A DNA stretch of 64,000 bases from Synchiropus splendidus (taxonomy: Eukaryota; Chordata; Actinopteri; Syngnathiformes; Callionymidae), in the NCBI RefSeq assembly GCF_027744825.2, contig NC_071345.1:11192501-11256500 (forward strand), written 5' to 3'. The notes beneath the pieces are model-generated. The model did no database searches and had not been told where the DNA came from. It was given only the letters and a program-made list of their open reading frames with translations. Position 1 is the first letter of the stretch; each line of letters opens with the position of its first letter. This document shows positions 58,640 through 64,000 of this stretch, piece by piece. The position numbers and the translations under genes were made by a program.

Positions 58640-61600
58640 CAGGGCTGGGGATGATGTCGAAGCAACAAACACATGAACCATTTTTTTTTGGTTCACTTTT
58701 TTCTTTACATGCTGAGAAGAATGACAATGAACTGCTGCTGTCTTCTGAGCCTGCCTCTCTCTCGCAGAAGCTCAGAATCCAGTGTGCACCTCTTTCAAGC
58801 TGTCTGTCTGACCCCGCTCATGGCTGGTTTGTCTATTAGTCAAGCCTTCAGGCTGCTGAGGCATGTTCCAGGTTCTTCTTGTGCCAAAAACAAACATTTA
58901 ATAATCTGATTCCCTGGAAGACTTGGGGGACAGTCCTGTCTTTGGTATTCGTCTGTGTGTGTTTTGTTATCTATTCTGCGCAGTCCTTCCACAGAGGGAG
59001 AAAGTACGCCGCAGCTTTATAATGGATTCTTTTAGCCGTAAAAATGTCATAAATAGGAGGAGATACAGTTGTATTTTTGAAGCGTTCCTCACAAAACGTC
59101 TTATCTCGCCCAAATCAGAGCAAAAAGATGGTCTCATGGGTGATTTTTCAATTACCCGCCGTTGCCCATAAACCAATCTGCAAGAGTGGACCTCCTCTGA
59201 GGTGTGCCCGAAAAAAAAAGCTGTAATCTTGAGAGGCTATCCGGGCAATACATCTGGAAATGTCCAAAAAGCTCCATAATGTAGCTCAGGCAGCCCATTT
59301 CAGGTCTCATAGTCAGACTGACCAAGCTCTTTTGAGGTCTGTACCTCTCTGTATCTGTCCTCCGGGTCACACAGCCGGGCTTGTCCGGCTCAGACCAGGC
59401 CTCACGGGCACAGGTAGAGCGGAAGGCTGGAGAAGGTGGGAGTAGTCAGGTGTGAAACGCCAATCGCTAGAAGGCGTAAGTCAGAGTCCGTGTTGTCCTT
59501 CGGAATCCACCTCTGAAAGACTTCAAATCCATAGGAGAGGAAGAAGAGCGGCAAAGTAGAGGAGAGGGAGTGCATGAAAGGTTAGCACGGTGACATTTGT
59601 GTCACTCTGCCTTATCACGTACGTCATTCTCCTCCCCGTCACACTCCACCCCGTCCTTCGTCTTGCTGTCTATTCTGTCCTTGTCACTCTTCCACCGACT
59701 TTGACGCTTGTTTGCTCCTTCTTCCTCACCACTCGCGCTATGATTTGATCCCTTTACTCTCTCCCATCAAGCTCATCTTCAAACACTCTACCCTGTCACA
59801 TCCATCTTCTCTCGCCTCCATCCAATTTTATATTTACACCTCTTCTGCTTCCATCCAATCCTTTTCCCCATTTTCTTTTCCTTGGATTCCTAGCTCGCTG
59901 TCCATCATGCCCCACTGTATCCACGACATGATGCATTTCAGGTACCTCAATGAGGGATAGCACCAAACCTGAGAGGTTAATGTGCCTGAGGCTGAAAGGC
60001 TGCAGCCCAGAAACCCCAGAGACAATGCTTTACTTTGTAGAAACTGTTGACTGGCGACATTTACTCAAAAATAGTCTTTCAAGAGCCTATGTGGCTTAGA
60101 ATGCATCGGTTCATTGCATCAATCGTGGTGCAGCTTATCCTAAAACCTGCTAACATATACAGGTATATGAAAATGAGGAGTTTACATGTTATAATGGCAG
60201 TATTTTAGGAGTAGATGGAGCAGCACTTGAAGTACTCATGTACAGTAAGCCAGGGTGACCATATGAAGAGTGCGAGCTGCAGTATCAGTGTATAAGATAA
60301 ACATGAGGTTATAGCATAAGTATTGACACAACCTTCATGAGGTCAACTCTGTTCAGCTAAAAGTTGGAAAACTTGACTATGAAAGAGCATATAATAGAGT
60401 CATAAAAAAGACAAAAGATTGTAGAGGTTAAGACTCCGGATCCCAGTGGAAGATGATGTTTTTTGCCATGAGCCAATAGATCTTGAGTCATGAAAGTTCT
60501 TTAATTTAGTTGTTGATGTTCTAGTGTGCTGTGGTTTCATAAAGCCACGTGAAGTTGAGCTCCATATTCTTTAACCAGTCTTAACACTTTAACAGTTTCA
60601 AACTTAAGGTTGATTTTGAAAAAAGAAGAAGCCAAAGGGCCCTTTAAAACAACTTGTAAAGAACAAAGATTTCCATCCCTTGACTCGCCATTTCCTACAT
60701 AAAGGCCGTGTGGCCGTGAGCCCTGGACGGCTCATGAATCTAGCAAATTCAGAAAGTTTGTGAGGAAAACTGATCTAATTACTGTGGTCACTTGAAGGGC
60801 GAGCAGCTGATGAAGCAGCACTGGCAAGAAGAAATATGAAAACTGGCAGGCAGAAATGCAAAATGGCGTTTTCTGAATGTCAAAATAAACAAAAACTTGA
60901 GCCTCTCCGGCAAGTGTTTTGTTTGACATGTTCCCAAACATCTATTTACAGCCCACCGGCTTGAGTCAGTTTATATGAGGATATTAGATCTGAGGAAAGA
61001 GTCGATTCATGCAGCATGCATGTGGGGTATTTGAACACTTGTATAAACTTGTGAGTCGTAGCTGTTGGTTGGCACAACCCAAAACAAAACTTTGACAACT
61101 CTACTGGTATGGATGAAGATAACATTCATTCCTATTCTCCAACGCCACAATGTAAAGGTTACACGTCGCAGGTTTCAAAGTTTGAAAACTTAAAAAAGGT
61201 GCAAAAAAGGCGTTTCCTGGCAAAAAGCATCAGGTAACTTGGGGTCCTTATCTTAGCCTGAGAGCAGTTTTGCTAATAGACCTCACGTCTTCACTACGTA
61301 GGTTCCGAACGCAGATGCAAACAGTGGATGTGCGTGAATGCAACTGGCTTAATGAAGGAAAAACGCATCTATTTCAGATCAAATAGAGTTAGTGAATGTG
61401 ACGTGGACTCAAAACTTGAAGGACAGGATTCACCTCCTGTTGGCGCCAGAAGAGTCGGAGCGTGGGGCTGTCAGTCTCTGCTGAGCATCATAAAGCGCTC
61501 GCACTCTCTGTGTCTGCGCGCAGCATGTTGTTATCAAATTGACTTGTAAAATGCTGCTCTCACTCACCATTGTTTTTCATGACATAAGTCTCTTTCAACA

Positions 61601-62346
61601 ACCCTGCTCCTCAGACGTGCAGTCGCACACCGCTCACTGCTGCATGGTCCGGGAGCCAAAGCTTATTGAGATGGCTTCATGCGTTTCAGATACTATGAAA
61701 CGCGCTGATGAACCTGCTCTCACTTTGTGTTGTTATTGGAGCTCTTATTAGGAGATCGCCCCCGGTGGCTGCAGCAAAAAGACCACGCAAACGTACCAGG
61801 GACAAGTTTTCTTCTGCAAACATGTATTCATTTTTTTCGTTCTGTTATTTCAATGCTATTTGGTTGTTTTGACCGTCGCTTAAAGATCACTGGGAATTTG
61901 AACTCCTGTGTGACCCCTGAACGCATCACTGAACGTGCGGACGTCAGTCATGACGTAGTGAGCTCCGGAGACATGTCGTGTCACAGAGTAAACCAAATGA
62001 ACGACGACCATTGTGTGTGTTTGTGAGACAAAAATGCTTCCCTTTTAATGGCTTCATCCATCTGTGTTTAAATTTAAGATAAAAGCAGTGAATCTTCTAT
62101 TTGCAGAAATAGGGGAAAAGCACAGGAAGGATACAAATTTTAGAGCCAGGAACACAACCATTAGAACCCTAAATAGTTGCTTATTTACTGGTAATAAACA
62201 GTAATTATGGTGTTGTTCAGGAGCAACCTTCAGTGACCATTGTAGAGTCAAATTTATTCAGGCTTAACAGGATGCTAATCAGCACTTTACAATGATAAGT
62301 CGCTGCTGAAGCATGAGTGAATACGTTTTTTATTTCTGCTAAAACA
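58640..62346. other. Unassigned noncoding sequence
   Basis: No gene, RNA or mobile element supported in about 3.7 kb. The stretch 61400-61520 is locally GC-rich with GGCGCC and TGCGCGCAG words but has no definable exon. Confidence 0.5.
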
Positions 62347-62348
62347 TA

Positions 62349-63068
62349 CAGTGGTGCCTTGGTTTTCGAACTCTTGGAATTCGAACAAATCGGAGTTCGA
62401 ACAAAAATTTCGAGATCTTTTTGCTCCTGATTTCGAATGACAATCCCGGACTCGAAGGCCCCCGAAAAAAGCCAGAAAACACCTAACGTGCGCGGACCGA
62501 TCAGCTGACCAAGACGCGCTTTGTTATTGTGTATAACGCAGCCTCTGTATGCAGACGTGTCCCGTTAGCTACATTTACTGACTGTTTTTTCTTCATATTG
62601 AGGTGTAAAACCTTTCCTGTCTCCGCACTGGACCGTGGTAGAGTGTCACAGGGGAGGTGCTCGCTCTCCACACCTCCACTCCAGGGTTTGATGTCCTGTT
62701 GTGGGCTGGAGCTGGGACAGGGATGAGGCGAGTCTGGGACAGAGCGTGACTTGGTTTATGACTTTGTCACAGCCAAACTGCACAGAAGCGCACATTCAGA
62801 GCTGGACACGCACCGGGCACCTCTTCACTTCTGGAGAGACCTCACTCACTCGGCAACCCCTCCCACATGCAGTGGCCACACACATAGAGGAACAGCGCAC
62901 CTGCAGCAGACACTCTACATTCACTCCTACAAAAGACTATTTTAAGGCTTGGAACGCATTATTTCTTTTCCATTCATTGTAATGGGAAAAACTGATTCAG
63001 ATTTCAAACAATTCGCTTCTTGAACGGCCGTCTGGAACGGATTGTGGTCGAGAACCAAGGTACCACTG
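62349..63068 (+). mobile_element. Pogo/Tigger-like non-autonomous DNA transposon, complete
   Basis: The left end CAGTGGTGCCTTGGTTTTCG (62349-62368) is inverse to the right end, whose reverse complement reads CAGTGGTACCTTGGTTCTCG. Both are flanked by TA (62347-62348 and 63069-63070), the Tc1/mariner/pogo target duplication. Subterminal GGAGTTCGAACAAAAATTTC and, at the right, CAAACAATTCGCTTCTTGAA are conserved with 20360-20686. The 720-base interior has no DDE transposase frame, so movement would have needed an autonomous relative. The ends resemble Tigger-type termini. Confidence 0.8.
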
Positions 63069-63070
63069 TA

Positions 63071-64000
63071 TATATATTCCCAAATCTGAAGTGAAACTGA
63101 TGAAACTGACAATGCAAAGCACAACAGCAACCAAATACCAACAATCCTCCTGATGGTGGTAAAAAAAATGAGTGAGCACAGAAGTAATGTAGCCATCGCT
63201 CCGAATAGAAGAAGAATCCCTCGATGATCCGATCGGTAAACAGACTAAAATTCCGGCTCAGAATGCCAACTCACGTATGTTGCACAGTAACATGTTCATC
63301 CAGTAGCCAGCAGAGATCCATGTCCACACACCTGAATTGCACTGAAAGCACTTTGTATACAAAAATATCTCCCTGGGGCAAATAATGCTGCAGAACAGCG
63401 ATCTCTTGAATGGCTTCATTTCCAACTGTGATAAAAGTAGATCAGAGATTTCCCGGAAACATGCTTTCTCTTCTACTTCTGATCCAATGTCTAGAAAGTC
63501 CATGTGCTTCTTTTTTCAGCCTCGGTTTTCCAGAATTTGGGAAGCAGCTTCAACAAAACACACCCCAGCCCCAGAGAATCGCCGTCCCAAACCGATATGT
63601 TTTCCACCACCACCAACTGCAAAAAAATAAATAAATAAATAAAAGCCATTGCTTTTTTTTGGCATTCACGGATTAATTTTAATTTCATCTGTTAATTTCT
63701 GTTACTAATCCCATAAGGTTTAGTCACCACTCATTTCTCTGCGATCACGCGTATTGCCACAATCACGCCTGGTTCTCTAATGTGCGGCGACATATTCTTT
63801 CATCCTTTGAAAAGAAAATGTTCTGCCTTATGTTCTGGGCTGACACTTATCCGTGTCGACGGTGAAGCTAATATGGGACTAAGCTGGGGGAGAGTGCTTT
63901 TTATTCTTTTCATATAGCATTTGGTGGGAGGCCTTAAAATAAAGCTTTTAAAACATGACGCTACAGAGGCGTCGCCAGGCAACCCTGGGCACCTATTTTA
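63071..64000. other. Unassigned noncoding sequence
   Basis: No gene supported to the window end. GTCGCCAGGCAACC at about 63972-63985 resembles an RFX X-box half, on weak evidence. An AAAT repeat is listed separately. Confidence 0.5.
63621..63644. repeat. (AAAT)n microsatellite
   Basis: AAAAAAATAAATAAATAAAT followed by AAAA, directly visible. Confidence 0.9.

Overview
This window looks like nuclear DNA from a ray-finned (probably teleost) fish. It has no bacterial or viral gene organisation: no run of long codon-biased frames, no ribosome-binding sites and no operon-like spacing. The longest open frames lie opposite purine-rich tracts, inside a GATA/GACA satellite, or in sequence with no codon signature. 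The teleost call rests on the repeats: a tRNA-derived SINE resembling the zebrafish DANA/Mermaid (V-SINE-like) type, the tail of a fish-type non-LTR retrotransposon, a hAT-type MITE with a recognisable 8-bp target duplication, a TA-flanked pogo/Tigger-like element, and many CA, TA and tetranucleotide microsatellites. Species cannot be named from this.

Layout: 1-10.7 kb is mostly unassigned single-copy-looking sequence, with a compound inverted repeat near 5.97 kb and one member (2.84 kb) of a duplicated short repeat. From 10.7 to 11.1 kb is an AT-rich block dense in TAAT-type motifs, a candidate conserved noncoding element. A LINE 3' end lies at 11.9-12.26 kb. At 13.3-14.0 kb there is a GC-rich patch with a strong splice-donor match, then a (CA)n tract and a purine-rich block. 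MITEs lie at 14.75-15.0 kb (partner at 44.1 kb) and 16.06-16.36 kb (hAT type). A deleted pogo-like copy sits at 20.36-20.69 kb. Then come the (TA)n at 25.7 kb, a SINE at 34.1 kb, TA tracts at 40.9-41.06 kb, nested SINE/hAT remnants at 42.0-42.57 kb, a composite repeat island at 44.1-44.7 kb, and a 415-bp GATA/GACA satellite at 47.1-47.5 kb. A complete pogo-like element closes the series at 62.35-63.07 kb.

The best candidate for protein-coding sequence is a pair of short plus-strand exons at about 56.15 kb and 57.23 kb. Both have usable splice sites, GC-rich third codon positions and compatible phases. They suggest that the right-hand part of the window may lie in the introns of a long gene. 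I do not recognise the protein. Weaker exon candidates are at 13.35 and 45.07 kb. No tRNA, rRNA, known microRNA, CRISPR array or origin was identified.

I did not find a convincing undescribed biological system. The most informative signals are the candidate exon pair, the small MITE families with two or more copies in the window, the Bkm-like satellite and the candidate conserved noncoding blocks.
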